Positions 11,386 through 24,804 of a DNA stretch of 64,000 nt are shown here, one piece after another. Numbering within the stretch: the stretch's first letter is position 1; each line of letters begins with the position of its first letter. Origin of the DNA: Nemophila menziesii. Its lineage: Eukaryota > Streptophyta > Magnoliopsida > Boraginales > Hydrophyllaceae. Both the position numbers and the translations under genes were made by a program. The notes under the pieces are model-generated. The model was not told the DNA's origin. It saw nothing but the letters and a program-made list of their open reading frames with translations, and did not search any database. The stretch is taken from NCBI GenBank assembly GCA_029959085.1, contig JARWIR010000050.1, forward strand, positions 4,650,001 through 4,714,000, given 5' to 3'.

Positions 11386-14020
11386 TATATTGCATTATAT
11401 TTATAAGAAAAATATCATAAATCGTAATGAAAATCAAACACTAAAATTGCACTATTGAGTTGCGAGATACTTCTCATAATCCTATTTCCACTTTGCATCC
11501 TTGAAAGAATTTTAATATTATAAAATAATAGTAGGTAAATTCTGATTAAATTATAAGAAAAAAGATAATGTTTTGCTACGTTCTTCATTCAAAATATTGG
11601 TTTAACTAGAAATATTCAAAATATGGTACATTTTACGAACAAGAAAAATACCCTTGTGGTGGAAGGAAATTAAATAGAAAATGAAGTTTTTATTAGGAAT
11701 TAATCCATTATTTTATGTTATGATTTAGGTGTGTTATTCGGTTGGAGTTAAAATCTCATTCTATCATATTTGTTTTTGCTATCCTAATGTTTGATAAATT
11801 GCCTTAACAAATTTTCAAATCATATATTATCACAAAAACTATTTAAATTAGTAATGATATTAATTAGTTTGTTGTTCACCCCTAGAACTTGCATACACCA
11901 ATAAATCAAGTTATCATATAATACTCATATACCAGGAATGTATAATTGATGTAGGATCATCCAATATTGGATATAATCATTTTCCTAACTATTATCCTTC
12001 TTGACCATGATATTGATTATATTTTAGAAGAGTTTGAATAATTGTGTTTATCTTTTATCAACTAACTTGTTACTCAAAGTGGCCAACAGATAATATTATA
12101 CCAAGCCAAATATTAATTTGAGTCGGACCAAATAAGTTTGGATCATATGTCTATCCAAAAAGAAAAATTAATTATCCATTCCCGTCTAGTCCATTTTTAT
12201 TTGTAATTTCTACTATCAAACCAATCCATTACAAGAAAAATACTTATTATTAAAACAATCTAGATTGCTCAATTAATTTATTTTTTAATTTTGTTGCCAT
12301 TTTAAAAATTTAGATCCATAAAAAGCTATTGTGATCTTTCTTGTCTCTAGGCTCATCATAAAATTTTCAAACCCCATAAAAATATACATACATATTAACT
12401 GAAAAAGGTTTAACGCCACATATTATTTAGGTCTCAATTCCTTGCTGCCAAGACTGAATATTTTGGAACTCAATTTCTCCATGGATAAAAAAACTATGAA
12501 AAGCTACTTAAGGCAAATGGAGTTTGACCTTTCTATTCAGTAAGTTTTTGCTAGTATCTTTCATGTTTTATTATATTTAGTTGAACTTTGTAATTGAGAA
12601 CGGTTGTTTTATTAAAACTTTCAAATTAATTGAATTTTGTTGATAATATTTCCATTGTAATTAGTAATAATCACAATAACATATAGTATAATTTTTTATA
12701 TTTAGTATTTTATTGACATAGATAAGATAGATGGTCACTACATTTCAACAAATAAAAATTTTCAGGATAATTATTTTGGTAAGTCTTCGTCCCTTCTAAT
12801 AATTTTAAGACATTTTGATAAACTCCATTTATTATAAATATATAGTAAATAACACAACAATATGTAAGTTCTATGGTAAATTTTTTATTTTTCTTAAAAT
12901 AAAAAAACTAACGTGCATAAAAAAAGAGTTTTAAATTGATTTTTTTAGTAAGGGTACATTTATTATATATGAACATTATAATATTGCTTTTATCATTTTT
13001 AATCATTGAAATTTGTATGAATTAAACTTACATATATGATTAAACATATTTATCTTGTTCAGAAAATTAAATAGAGTTTTAATATTCGATTTGATGACAC
13101 ATTATCAAACAAAAATTGCTCATAGTCAGAGTAGTCTATGAATCATTTATTTTCTAGTTTTTTCCCAACTTTTTACTTTCCATGTAATTTATAAGTTTGG
13201 AAAAAAATTATTGTTTTCCTTACTGTTTAATGTGTGTTTGACATTAGGTATAATTTCTTATCAAATTTGTGTTATCTAGTAGTTCATTTATCACTGACTA
13301 CCTTTTCCTTAGAAAAATGTATATCTAAATTATCTCTACTTTATACTAATCTAAACAACTATGATTAATTTACATTAATACAATTTTTATGGAGGGTCTA
13401 GGATATAAGAAAAGTATAAAAACATATACATCCAAGTTAACGAAGGCTTGGTGCTTTTATAATCAAATATGACTTTTTTTAAATATTGGTGTGGATATAA
13501 TATGTAGTATGAAGAATGGAGTAAGATACTGATGAAGAAAATAAGCTAAAAAAATATAAATATATTAGTTAATATTTCATATTTATTAATTATACATAAA
13601 TATTTTATAAATAACTATTAATTTATTGTTCAAAAACATAAACTAACATATTACAATCAAGTTTGGTTTGGTTCATTCAATAGAAGGGATTTTCATTGTG
13701 GTTCAGATATTTAAACATGTTGGTGTCTTTCCAGCCCTATCCTCAGTTCTTTAAGTGGTTAATTTACTATCAGTAATATGATAGACACGATTTATTAATA
13801 ATAATAGCAATAATGCAACATATGTATCATAAAAAAGATTAACATTTTCTAAAAACGAATGCAAGGGGTTAAAATGTTACTTTGCAAAATTAAAGATCAA
13901 ACCTATCGAAGTGATAAATATAAAGGATCAAATAAATTATTTAAGGCATACTTTTTGAAATACATGTGTAAATTGGTCAATATCTACCGATACATCCTTG
14001 TCGTCATGCTTAATAATAAG
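11386..14020. other. Non-coding end of unit 1
   Basis: AT-rich sequence that aligns in parts with unit 2 (about 19000-21110) and unit 3 (42770-44500). Shared landmarks are the TTCACCCCTAGAACTTG stretch, the GATAGACACG stretch and the AAGGGGTTAAAATGTTACTT stretch. I find no gene, RNA or transposon ends. Confidence 0.5.
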
Positions 14021-14954
14021 GTTGGTTAAACGAGTAATGCCATATATACGTACCCTCTGGTTAACAAATATTTGTATTCCACTAATAAGAGTATTTTTGA
14101 ATAATTATTTAGTTATTTCACCTAAGAGATAGATATACTAATGGTATTATTAGTCCTTTTATGTTGTATAAATTCTAGTAATATAGAACATATATGGTAC
14201 CTAATAATCTTAATGTTTTACTTATATTCATTGTTATACCTTATGCCCAACCTTGAGACGAAGAAGACGTTGATTTAGAATCTTATACCTTCTATATATG
14301 CTTCTATCACTAAGAATTTCTTGAATTGTGTTATACAAAACAATTTTATTAGAAATATTCTAAAAACAACCTAGACGTTCGAGCATGGAATTACCTTGCA
14401 AGATTTGCATAATTTTGTACAGTCTAAGGCCTAGGTGGACTACAATCTTGAAAATGACCTAGTCAATGCCTAAGTCAATTATTTCCAATTTTTGGGTTGT
14501 GTAGAATGGGTCTAAGGTTTGGGTTGTCGTTTAGGGACCCAATTTTTTTGAAGTAACATATTTTTTAAAAAGTATTCTTGGTCCAATCTGTATCTAATTT
14601 GTACTATGTATTTTTAAGAGTTAGAGAATTACAATATGATGTTGGTACTATATTATGTAATTATGTTGTTAATGTTAAATTGTTTCTATTGTTGAATTTA
14701 AGGTTAAGATTTTCATTACATATCTATAAGTAAATCTTAAATATTGATTCAAATAATAGACAACCGAGGAGATGGCGAAACCCTCTTTATCAAATTTTTA
14801 TAAATCTATTTTTGATCAAATTTCTATATATTCCAAGCTAATACAATTTTTTTAATTATGTGTGAGTATGTGCTAATTAAAACGAAGGTGCTCATTAAGA
14901 TGAATATTCTAAACCAAGAGAAGAACATCAAATTTCAATCATTCACTCTATGTA

Positions 14955-15720
14955 CGTTGAGAATCATAGAGATCCTATAAAGGAAGGCACTGCAAAGAGT
15001 TCTACACTGAAGAGGGTTGTCCACATGGAGAGAATTTCACTTTCCTTCACGATGAGCAATCAATATCTAGAGAAAGTTTATTTATTAGTGTGCCTCCTAC
15101 AATTAATGCTGAATATGGTAACAATGTACCCGGACAAAATCATAAGCCTTCGAACTAGTAGACTAGGATTTGCAATTAGTGGGAGACAACTGGCTATTTC
15201 CCTTTTAAAAAAAGTGTCATTTTGCTCATGGTACTGCAAATGTCTTCTTGTTTATTTGGTAAATAATATAAAATTATAAAATTTTAGGGTACAAATCATG
15301 AAAAATCCTAACATAATTGATTATTAACAAATTTGTTTGCAAGTGTTGATGAGTCCATAGCACTCTGTATATCATTATTTTTCATATATTAGCCTCATTT
15401 GTATGACTTTATCAATTACTTTGTTGATTTTCCTCAGTTTTAAGGTAGCGTTGTCTGTAGGATTATTGTTATAAGTTTCATTTGAATATGTTAAGATTAG
15501 AAGATAACCTTGCGTCTAAGTTTCTGTGATAGTTTGTGGATTGCATATCGTGAATTTTATGATATTTTTTTGGTTGTGTTGCAAAGTTGTACAAGTATGG
15601 CGGACGGCTAGTTCAGATAGACAGCAAAGATGGCATGGTCGACATGGCTAAATGCAATAATCTATCCTCGGAGATCTCGAGGTTCATAAAGCTGATGCTT
15701 CATGAATATCATACACAAAT
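14955..15720 (+). pseudogene. CCCH zinc-finger protein relic, unit 2 (C3H39/C3H12-like)
   Basis: Best preserved copy. In the frame with Cys at 14991 it reads GRHCKEFYTEEGCPHGENF and then TFLHDEQSISRES. This is a CCCH finger (Cys 14991, Cys 15018, third Cys replaced by Phe at 15036, His 15048) followed by the family's conserved HDEQS..RES linker. The last finger starts at Cys 15171 (TRICN*WETTGYF) and, after a one-base shift, ends in KKCHFAHG near 15230 at a GT donor. The next exon begins near 15586 with KLYKYGGRLVQIDSKDGM, the family's AELHKYGGGLV region. It shares with unit 1 the TAG in ES*RS, the TAG before TRIC, and Phe in place of the second Cys of the last finger. It cannot encode a working protein. 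Confidence 0.85.
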
Positions 15721-18289
15721 AGCCGATTCTTCATAAACTCATTCACGAATCACAAATAGCTTCTAAAAATTAATTAGTCATTCATAAAAAATAACATAAG
15801 TAAACTCATCACATAATATTCGACATAAATTAAATAATAAACAAATTAATTTAGGAAAAATATGAACAAAAATAGATTAAAAGCTAAAATTAAAAAAAAT
15901 ATCTCAAAGAAATCAAAATATTAAAAGTTAAAAGTATACGAAAAGCTAAATCTACCTCAACATACATCGGAATTGGTAGAATATAACTTGTTCATAATCC
16001 AAAACTAAAAAAAATCATGTTTTTGGTACAAATTAAAATATCAACTTTAGAATCTAAAAAATATGTAGTACATGCCTAAATACCAACCAAAACTTGTCTT
16101 TATAAATACAACAATATGCCACCATCATGAGAGAGAAGATATAACATAAATCTCACCATACAAACACTATAAATCTACCAATAGCTTAATGATCCTTACT
16201 ACATGTAGAATGATTGAGATTAGTTATGAGAAAGGTGACATGAAACATTTAGACTGGTAAGATTTTCGATATAAGTAATGAGAGAACCTATAAGTTAGAA
16301 AAATGAAGAGAGTTGATTGATTTGAGATGTCCAGGAGGACTAGTAATGTTTGGTAAATGACAGTGTGAGTGTAGTATTATAAATAGAGAAGTATAAATTA
16401 TATTGTAGGTATATAGGTTGGCCGAGGAGGGTCTCACAATTATAAGGTGTATACCACCCCACCCTGATTAACTATATCTTTGGAAAAAAAACAGCCCCTT
16501 AAATAAACGAATACGCAGCCTTGTTTCGGTGGTGTGGTATAGGTTGTATAGGTCGGGCACATAATTTTTGGGTTTTACTTATCCCTATGTATTAGGCGTT
16601 CTCCAAAATTCAAAGATAACCCAAAACATAAATGACTATCGTCTTTAGTTGTGATTGGTCTATTTGCTGGGTCTCGGAACCATATAAAAACCAATAAAAA
16701 GGTACATCTATGTTGTTAATTATTTTACTAAATTGGTCGAAACTATTTCAAACCCCATAATAACATAAATATCTACTTGTAATACAGATGGATCATGGAA
16801 TGAGGTGAAACTATTTCAACCCCCACAATAACGCTTTCATTATACTAGAATTAATCGATAATTCTATTTTAACTATCAACTAAATGCTATTTTGATTACT
16901 TAGCTAACTTGCTTCCTTAGCCTTATTATGTATTTTGTTGTTATTCTAATTAGATATAAGGCTTGAATTTTTGGGATAAACTTAATGTTGAGATGTAATT
17001 GTAACTTCTCCCACCAGACATATAGGTGAATTCATATGTTGATTAATGATTAATATTTATGCTACACAACAAATGAAATTCACTCTCTATACTAAATAAT
17101 TTTCTTTAATGGTATATGGTTTCTTTTGACATAGAACAATAATAGAGGCGATACATACAAATTTATTGACCGCTCACTAATAGGGTAAAAATGCAACTTC
17201 ACGAGATGTCATGTTAAAAGAAACACATCACGAATATATATACTCGTATGATATGTCATTGAACTATAACTATAAACTGGAAAAAAGAAAAAAACTATTA
17301 GCACTTAGCACCTTAGGGTAATGATATAAAGGGCACTTAGACCCTAAAGTCAATGGAGGCTTATGACGGAACTACGTCCGGTGAGAAAGGAAAATGTAGA
17401 TAAAACTTATAGATTGCATTGTAAATGATAGATATAAACACGCCTCTTTTGGAAAGATGGTATATAATTAAAAAAACTGTTAGATAACCATCTTGAGAGG
17501 TAGAGTAATGGTTAGTAATTATAAAACATGTTTCGTGCATACCAATTTAAGTAATCGTTTACCCATGTTGTTTAAGATCTCTTTGACCATACTCTGAGAG
17601 TTATCGAGATCTTAGAATCCATATATCCTAAACCACCAAATTGTTTAGTCAAATTCTTGAGGCTTATGCAACCTAACGTATGACTAGTGTGTTATGCTCG
17701 ATTATTAAATAGCCCAGGGATTGTTATACTCAATTATTGAGTGACCAAGGGGGTGTGACAAACCTATGGAAGGGGTGTTATGCTTAAGACTTAAATTTAT
17801 TGAGATGTGTGATAGGTAGGCTTCTCACTCACATAGAGGAAACTTGTAGAATTTATTTTTCACCAAATACAACCTCAAATATCATGAAAAACATTATTGT
17901 AAATTATTTAGTTGTTTGTTTTGTTGGTATCACTTGGTTTATAATATGTACAATCGATTTTTACTATTATTACATCTTATATATTAATGCATTTTGTTTT
18001 TTCAAGACAAATAAATACAACAAGGAAAAAACTATATGTTATGGTCTGAAGAGAAACACAAGTTAGTAAAAATTTGATTAAATGATCTATGACATCACTC
18101 TATCTAGAGTAGTTATGGTACAATTTTTTTGGAACCAAAAAAGGAGTTCCTTTACTATGACAAAACTCATACACACCATAATTATGCCAAAACTATATAA
18201 ACTACTACCGTTTACCATTCAACACTAGCCACTTCCCTAAACCTTCCTTCTACTCTTTAACCTCCCTCTTTAATTGCCTCCATCTCTAA
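15721..18289. other. Non-coding middle of unit 2
   Basis: Collinear with 2000-2995 and 9232-10429 of unit 1 once the CACTA insert is removed; positions 17070-17155 mark the uninterrupted insertion target. About 16115-16495 is unique to this unit and has no visible element ends. No gene is seen. Confidence 0.5.
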
Positions 18290-18830
18290 ATTCAATTTCT
18301 TAATCGCCTTATTCAATTTTAAAAGTTTCGGTTTAAGACTCCTCATCTCCTCTTCCTTTTGCGTATTTCAACTTTCTTCACCTCCATTTTCTTTTGTTGT
18401 TTACTTGCATTGCAAATTATCTTATTAATATGCTCACGTATATACCCCATTTCCATTCCTAACTCCTCAAATGATTTGAGAATATTATCCTATGCTTTTA
18501 AATCACTCATTATGGTGAGCTCTGCAAACCTAATCCCATCAGCAATGTTGACCATTTCCAATATAATCCCGAAAACTAGGTTAATATTCAGGCCTCCATT
18601 AAGATTCTCATGACTAAACGCATCTTGACAATGGCATTACTTATAGTATTTGAATTCAATATATGTAGGGATTTTCAAGACTATCATTAAGTCATGGTCA
18701 ATTAGGAGAATGAACTCCTTACTTGGTTAATTCGATAATAGATTATGAAATTCTTGTTCCTTCCTTAACATAAGAGTCAAGATCATCATCGCTTGATTTG
18801 GATCAACACAAATCTCCATATATGCTTTAA
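18290..18830 (-). pseudogene. Unidentified gene relic, - strand, unit 2
   Basis: Same unknown gene as 10430-11385 and 41760-42758. On the - strand the text includes ENLNGGLNINLVFGIILEMV, then NIADGIRFAELTIMSDLKA, then LKSFEELGMEMGYIREHINK and IICNASKQQKKMEVKK. It reads more smoothly here than in the other units. The N-terminal exon is missing because the sequence homologous to the start codon region is deleted near 19000. Function unknown; the lysine/glutamate-rich end suggests a helical protein. Confidence 0.5.
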
Positions 18831-21165
18831 TTTTGACTAAGGAATAAACATAAATAAAAAATGTTAGAAATATAAGATAAATCTTTTGTTCGAGAAAAAT
18901 TTAACATACCTAGATTAATTGATTCAAAAAGATACATGAAAATAAAAAAAGAGAATAAACAAATTCGTAGGGTGTTATAATTGTAAATAAATTATTTGAT
19001 TCACTACAATAATTGATTCATGTAGAAAATTATATAATGTTTTTAAATTTAAATTTGCACTACTCGACCAAGTGAGATTGCATTTCCAGGGCAAATTTGG
19101 GGTGTGCTTCAACTAACCTGGGTCTAGAAGCATCTAAGGAAGGAAAAAACATTAACAAAACTAAAACAAAAAGATACAATAGTGCTCGAGCCTAAATATT
19201 AATTCTCTGCCGTAACCATTATCCCTTCCAAAACTAAATATTTCTATTTAAATGTATATAACTTTATTAAAAATATTCATTATGGTATATTTATTTTTCC
19301 TTTTTTTTAGTTTCTAATACAAAACATTCTAATACAAAAAGTTATTATTATTAAAAAAAATCTCTATTAATTTAATTTTTTTCTAGCCTAATTTTAATTT
19401 TTTTTATTAATAATACTTTATTCATCCAGTATAGACTCTAGACTAGTTATAAAATTTCCAAACCCAATAAATATCTATACACATATTAGAAAAAAGGTAC
19501 AAATTGCAATTTATCTAGAACTCAGTTCAAAGCATCAATGGCCTAATATATTGGAATTGATTTTCTTCATGGTTTAAAAAAATTATTTTGTATTTTGAAA
19601 GTGGGTTTTGTCCTTTCTATCGAGTAAATTGTTTATAGTATTTTAAATTTTTTTTATTCAATTTATTTGAACTTTGTAGTCGCGGTCAATTATTTTTATA
19701 AAATCTTTTAAATTAAGTACATTTTGTTGATAATTTTTCCATTATAATTAGTACTAATCACAATAAAACATAATATAATTTTTTTAATGTTTAGTAATTT
19801 ATTGACATAAATAAAATTCGTAGGTCATTATATTTCAACAACTAATTTTTTTTAGGATAATTCTTTTGGTAAGTCTCGCCTCTTCTAGTTATTGTAAGAC
19901 ATATAGTTGTTTTTATTGATTTCAGATATTGTTTCTTCAACTGTAAATAATCTCCATTTATCTTGTAAATAACACAACAACTTTTCTATTCTTCCCTTAC
20001 ACTATAAGTTACTATTCTGATAAAAGAAGAGTTTTATATTATTTTTTTTCCTAAGGGATAACAATTACACTTGAAAATGAGAATATTTCTTTTATCATTA
20101 CTTATAATTAATGTGTGTATGAATCTATTTTTACATATAGAATTAAACTTATTTACGTTAATAAAAATGGAATCATAGGGTCTATACTAGATTTGATGAC
20201 ATATTTTTCAAAAATAAATTGCTCAGAGTAGTGTAGGAATTTTGTATTTTCTAGTTTTGGCTTAAACTTTTTACCATCTATGAAATTTATAAGTTCTAAA
20301 AAAATTATCTTTTCCCTCAATGTTTCATGTGGTGTTGACATTAGGTACATTTTTACACTGACTACCTTTTTCTCAAAAAAATGTTATATCAAAATTATAT
20401 GCTGCTATAGTATACTCAACTAATCTGTTAAGATAAATTTGTAATAATACGATTTCCATGGAGGTTCAAGGATGTAATAAAAATTCTAGAATATGTAAAT
20501 TCATGTTAACGAAGGCTTGAACCTTTTATAATCAAAGATGAATTTTTTAAAATTATTGGGGCAGAAAAAATATGTAGTATGAATTATGGAGCGAGATATT
20601 AATGAGAAAAACAAACTAAAAGAAGACAAATGATATATCAGTTAATATTTAGTATTAATTAGTTATACATATATTCTTTATAAATAACTATTAATTTATT
20701 GGTCAAAACAAGAAATTGACATATTATAAACAACTTTTGTTTCGTTCATTCAATAAAGGTATTTTTATTAAGGTTGAGCTATTAAAATTATCGTATCTGA
20801 GATTTAGAAATTCACAAAAGGGTTAGTTTGTTTCTATACATATGCTTAAGTTCTTAAGTGATTTATGTACTATTAATAATATGATAGACACGTTAAATTA
20901 ATAGTATGTATCAGAAAAAAGATCAACTTCGTCAAAAATCAAAGGCAAGGGGTTAAAATGTTACTTTGCAGAATTAAAATCAAATTTTTCAAAGTGATAA
21001 ATATAAAAGATCAATTGAGTTATTTATGGCATACTTTTTGAAATACCTGTGTATATTGCTCCATAAGTATCAGTACATCATAGTCGTCAAACGTGATATT
21101 AAAAAATATAAAGATTGGTCAAACGAGTGACGTAATATATATATATATATGTACTTTTGTTACCG
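18831..21165. other. Non-coding end of unit 2
   Basis: Aligns with the end of unit 1 and with unit 3. It is AT-rich, with short TA runs near 21138. No gene or element ends recognised. Confidence 0.45.
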
Positions 21166-22325
21166 TACTAAAAATTCACCTATCGGTGGTATTTAATTGG
21201 CAGCAGGTTTAAGTAACCACAACATATTATATGAAGGTACTTTTATATAGGCGACAGTCTCGTCCAATTGACGTAGTTGAGTTGAATAAAGACGACTTAT
21301 CTAATTAAACCTCCATCTATAGTCATTTTTTTAAAAAAACTTTTATAACTAATATGTATAATTTTTAAAAGAATAACACGAGCATTTTTTTGTTTTATTT
21401 GTTAGAGTTCATGTTTTAGTGGGACATCTAGGATATAGAAAAAAAATTTGCACCAATTCTTTTTGTTTAAAAAAAAATTAATAGGATATATACAAGATTT
21501 TTATATGATTATAAAAAATTACATACAAACTTGGAAATCCAATAAGGAGACAAAAAAATTGAAAAGATAATTATTGAATTGAGTAGCATATTCAAGTTCG
21601 TATGTTTTAAGACACTCAACGTTGTTGAGCTGGCAAACTTTTGTATCTTGTAGGTTTAGTGTTGTGTGACATGGAAGATGTTTTTTTCATCGTTTTTTAC
21701 TGTAATGGTGTACTTGGTCATCCAATTGGCCGATGAAGCAAAACTTGGAGGTTCCGTCCCATATAGATGTATGTAGCCAACTGAATTGTGTTGTTATAAT
21801 ATTTCGATATTCGTTACTACGACTGAGTAATTGAGATTTTGTAAACACATTAATCATTCAAATATCATATTACGTGTTTGAAAGATAATGCTTCCATATT
21901 TAAAAGAAATGACACCTACGATTGTCAAGGTTTGAAAAAAATAGATTGGACTCGAGATGAGATTAATGAAGATTTTTTCTGATATTATGCACCAATTATA
22001 ATTTCATGATAATTTTAATTTTCTTCAGAATAGTTATTTGAAATAGTTAATGTTTGGTGGTAAAATTATTTTATTTATATTTTCTTTTGGTCGAGATTCA
22101 ACTTTTTTAGAACACTTTATATAACAAATTATTTATAATACTTTAAACTAATAGAACGAATAGTCAATTTATTCATAAAAAACATTACATTAATTTTGAC
22201 TGTAATAAATTATGAATTTTTTTAATAAAACAAATTAGACTGTATTATTTATTATATAAAATAATAAAAAAGGTAATATTAAGATTAAAAAAATGTGAAT
22301 AACTATTTCTTAAGTGCAAAACAAA
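21166..22325. other. Unclassified sequence replacing the start of a unit
   Basis: Abruptly different from the unit sequence at about 21166. It has no open frame of note and no recognisable terminal repeats. It may be part of an older insertion or a rearrangement segment. Confidence 0.4.
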
Positions 22326-22505
22326 GAGTAATGCTGGATATCACCCCAAATTGCATCGCCTTTATATCGCCCCTTATGTGGACCAATCATAAAAGAGAGA
22401 GAAAATGATAAATCAGGAAGAAAAATTACATGATTGGTGTATTTAAAATCCACCTAGGAGGCGATATAAAGGCGATGCAATTTGGGGTGATATCCAGCAT
22501 TACTC
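22326..22505. mobile_element. MITE, 180 bp, with 46 bp perfect terminal inverted repeats
   Basis: Left end GAGTAATGCTGGATATCACC and right end GGTGATATCCAGCATTACTC are perfect inverted repeats that extend inward to 46 bp (22326-22371 against 22460-22505). There is no coding capacity. A second copy of identical length lies at 49554-49733. The target duplication is unclear: CAAA occurs at both outer edges (22322-22325 and 22506-22509), which is short, so I leave the superfamily open. The near-identity of the arms suggests a fairly recent insertion. Confidence 0.88.
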
Positions 22506-23807
22506 CAAACGAAATTATATTATGGGTAAATTTTTTTTGATCAAAGCGGTGTTTTCTTTTAAAATTTCCCCACCCATATTTATTTTTCCGCCTTGATTAT
22601 ATCTATTTAACCCAAAACCTTTCCCACTGTCCAAATAAAACACACCAAAAACAAGTCATCTCGCATTGCTTCTCATGTAATGGAAGTCAAGTCTTCACAC
22701 CTAACTTATCATTTAAGGTAAGTTAAATTTTTATTTCCCTTTCAAAGAAAAATATATGTTGAATTTCTTTTGTGGTTGTTGTTGATTAATTTATTAAATT
22801 AGTTATTGTTCTTCTATTTCTTAAATCTTTTGTAATTGGGCTTATCCGACTTTATTACACAAGATATCTTATAAAATAATTGTTTGAAAAAATTATTTTT
22901 GGTTTGGGTAATTAATCAATTACCAATTGAGCACATATAAAAATTTCTTACTTCTTCAATCATTATTCATATTAGAATTTGATGTCTCTCCTTTAACGAT
23001 AGGTTGAAGGTTATGTAATTCTTCTTATTAATGAAAGAGTTTAGAAAAAAAATCATCACACATGTTTGCAATATAGAATACCCAAATCATAAACTAATTA
23101 TTCATTACTAACTTATTCTTGCCATTTAAATCCAGATTTGATTTCACGGACGTATTTAATATATATGTTGAACATGGAATTTTAAGGAAGCATTAGAAGC
23201 TTAAAAATTTGTATAAAATCAAGAAATAAAACCTGGTTGCTAGCAATGCTGCGGAAAAGGTTTCAGATTTTTTTCTTTCCCGTTCTTATTTAATTTGTTC
23301 AATATTTAAACGATCCAAATTTTTATATAGCTCTCTAAACAAAAGAAACTTTTGGTTTGATTCGAACGTTGAATCAATAGTAATTTTACTTCAACTATTT
23401 AATATTTCTTTTATCAGTGTATTAAATTTGTATCTATTATTTTGTAGCCATTATCTAATGCATCAGTTAGCTTTTCATTTCAATGTAAATTGCCCAAGTA
23501 GTCCTTGGATCAGCTAGACGTGTGTTTTTACTCAATTTTAAAAGCTACAAGGTCATCTCACACAAATATTTGTTGAGTTGTTAGAAAGGTCTTGAACTGC
23601 TGAATTTTCGGGCTTTCTTCTCTACAAAGAGTTTTGTCGAAGGCTCAAGGTACATATATACAACACTTAGTTCTACCACTATTCAAAATTATGTATACTT
23701 TGCATTTACCCTTATTTTAAGCATATCTAATTAGTCACATTTTCAAATTAAAATTCTAAACTCGAATAATAACTATTGAATATATCTTTTGTTTTAGAAG
23801 ACCAATC
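22506..23807 (+). other. Unclassified stretch, possible spliced leader of a lost gene
   Basis: 22640-22716 looks like a 5' exon: a short ATG-containing stretch (MEVKSSHLTYHL) ending in a good GTAAGT donor near 22719. A second possible exon lies around 23450-23650, ending CTCAAG/GTACAT. No long frame exists, and element X begins at 23808, so any gene body would have been displaced. This is weak evidence from splice-like sites only. Confidence 0.25.
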
Positions 23808-24672
23808 ATGCCTTCACAAGCCTTAAATTTTTTAATTGTTTTCTGTTTGTTCTCTTGTAAGAACTAATTTACTTTAGCTTGAGATTTAACATATGAGTAT
23901 GAATCCTATACTTGGTTTACATATATTTTAATTTGGGATACGATTGTATTTAAATAGAATTCATGTTTTATTCTCTGATTTATGTGCTTTGATTTATTGT
24001 CTATTTTCGTTGTGGTGTACAACGTATAGGATTACCTTAATAGTAGTTAGATGGTCACCCGGAAGGGATGTTTAACTATTGAAACACCACATAAACGTCT
24101 AGTGTGCGGTAGTAATTCTGAAAGGCTTGCCTAACTAGATAACCATTAGGTTATGATTTAACCACCAATCATCATTTGAAGGTCAAACTCATTTAGGAAC
24201 CTAGTGGTGTAGGAGCACCCTATTTAAGTCCCCTCTTGATTATGAGGTCTCCACCCTAGTCCACCCTGATGGGGGTAGGGGGAATTTAGAATCCTGGTTA
24301 TTGCGATTCTACATAATTCGCCCTTACGTGATTAGAATAAACAAGGCTAGTGGGGATTACTTGTTATATCTCGAGCTAAACTCTCATACTCTTCGTTTCT
24401 TATATTTAATTTCCTGTCTTTACTTTATACGTTTAATTTTTCATATTCTAAAAAAACCAAACAAAAATATATTTAGTATTTTATTTCGTACGTATCATTT
24501 ATTCTAGCTTTTATATTTGCATAAGTTCTCTCTAACGTTCGTAGTCTTTGAGGAACGAATTCTCTTATAATTAAAAGTTGCATACGTCCGGTAATACTTG
24601 CAGTACTATGCTAGCCTAGGGTGTTTATTTTGCACTTATTTTATCAATTATTTTATCACGCCCTAGTTGACA
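23808..24672 (+). repeat. Element X left LTR (5'-truncated)
   Basis: Matches 40365-41236. Shared landmarks are TGCCTTCACAAGCCTTAAAT at the left, GGATTACCTTAATAGTAGTT in the middle, and CTAGCCTAGGGTGTTTATTT near the end. It ends GCCCTAGTTGACA. The missing 5' portion is inferred because the right copy continues to the left of this homology. Confidence 0.8.
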
Positions 24673-24681
24673 CCAAGTTTT

Positions 24682-24699
24682 TGGCGCCGCTGCCGGGGA
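24682..24699 (+). promoter_or_regulatory. Primer binding site of element X
   Basis: TGGCGCCGCTGCCGGGGA lies nine bases after the LTR end. It is the tRNA-primer site typical of plant Athila/Tat-type gypsy elements and is nearly identical to the sites in elements Y and Z. Confidence 0.8.
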
Positions 24700-24804
24700 C
24701 TACATCCTTAGTCCTTGTGCATTTATTAAGTGCTTTTATTTTGTTTAGTTCTATTTTACGCTTTTGTTTTTAGTTTTGTCTTTGCAGATTTTACAGACGG
24801 AAAG

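Larger units (their letters stand above)
1..14020 (+). repeat. Tandem large repeat, unit 1 (interrupted by a CACTA element)
   Basis: First copy of a head-to-tail array. Its opening (GGTCAAATGAGTGATGCAAT, then a TA-rich run and an 'AGAGTAT..' segment) recurs at about 14025, 21117 (start only) and 44510. Other stretches align along the unit: 995-2000 with 14800-15720 and 53270-54382; 9880-10100 with 17750-17990 and 41245-41470; 10260-11400 with 18110-18830 and 41600-42770. Without the inserted CACTA element the unit is about 7.9 kb. It contains a CCCH zinc-finger relic (+ strand) and an unidentified gene relic (- strand); the rest is non-coding. Boundaries come from comparing copies by eye and are good to a few tens of bases. 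Whether the array continues left of the window cannot be seen. Confidence 0.75.
14021..21165 (+). repeat. Tandem large repeat, unit 2
   Basis: The most complete and uninterrupted copy, about 7.1 kb. It follows unit 1 without a gap (GGTTGGTTAAACGAGTAATG at its start). At its end, the beginning of a further unit (GGTCAAACGAGTGACG, a TA run, GTACTTTTGTTA) continues for about 45 bases and is then cut off at about 21166 by unrelated sequence. Confidence 0.75.
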
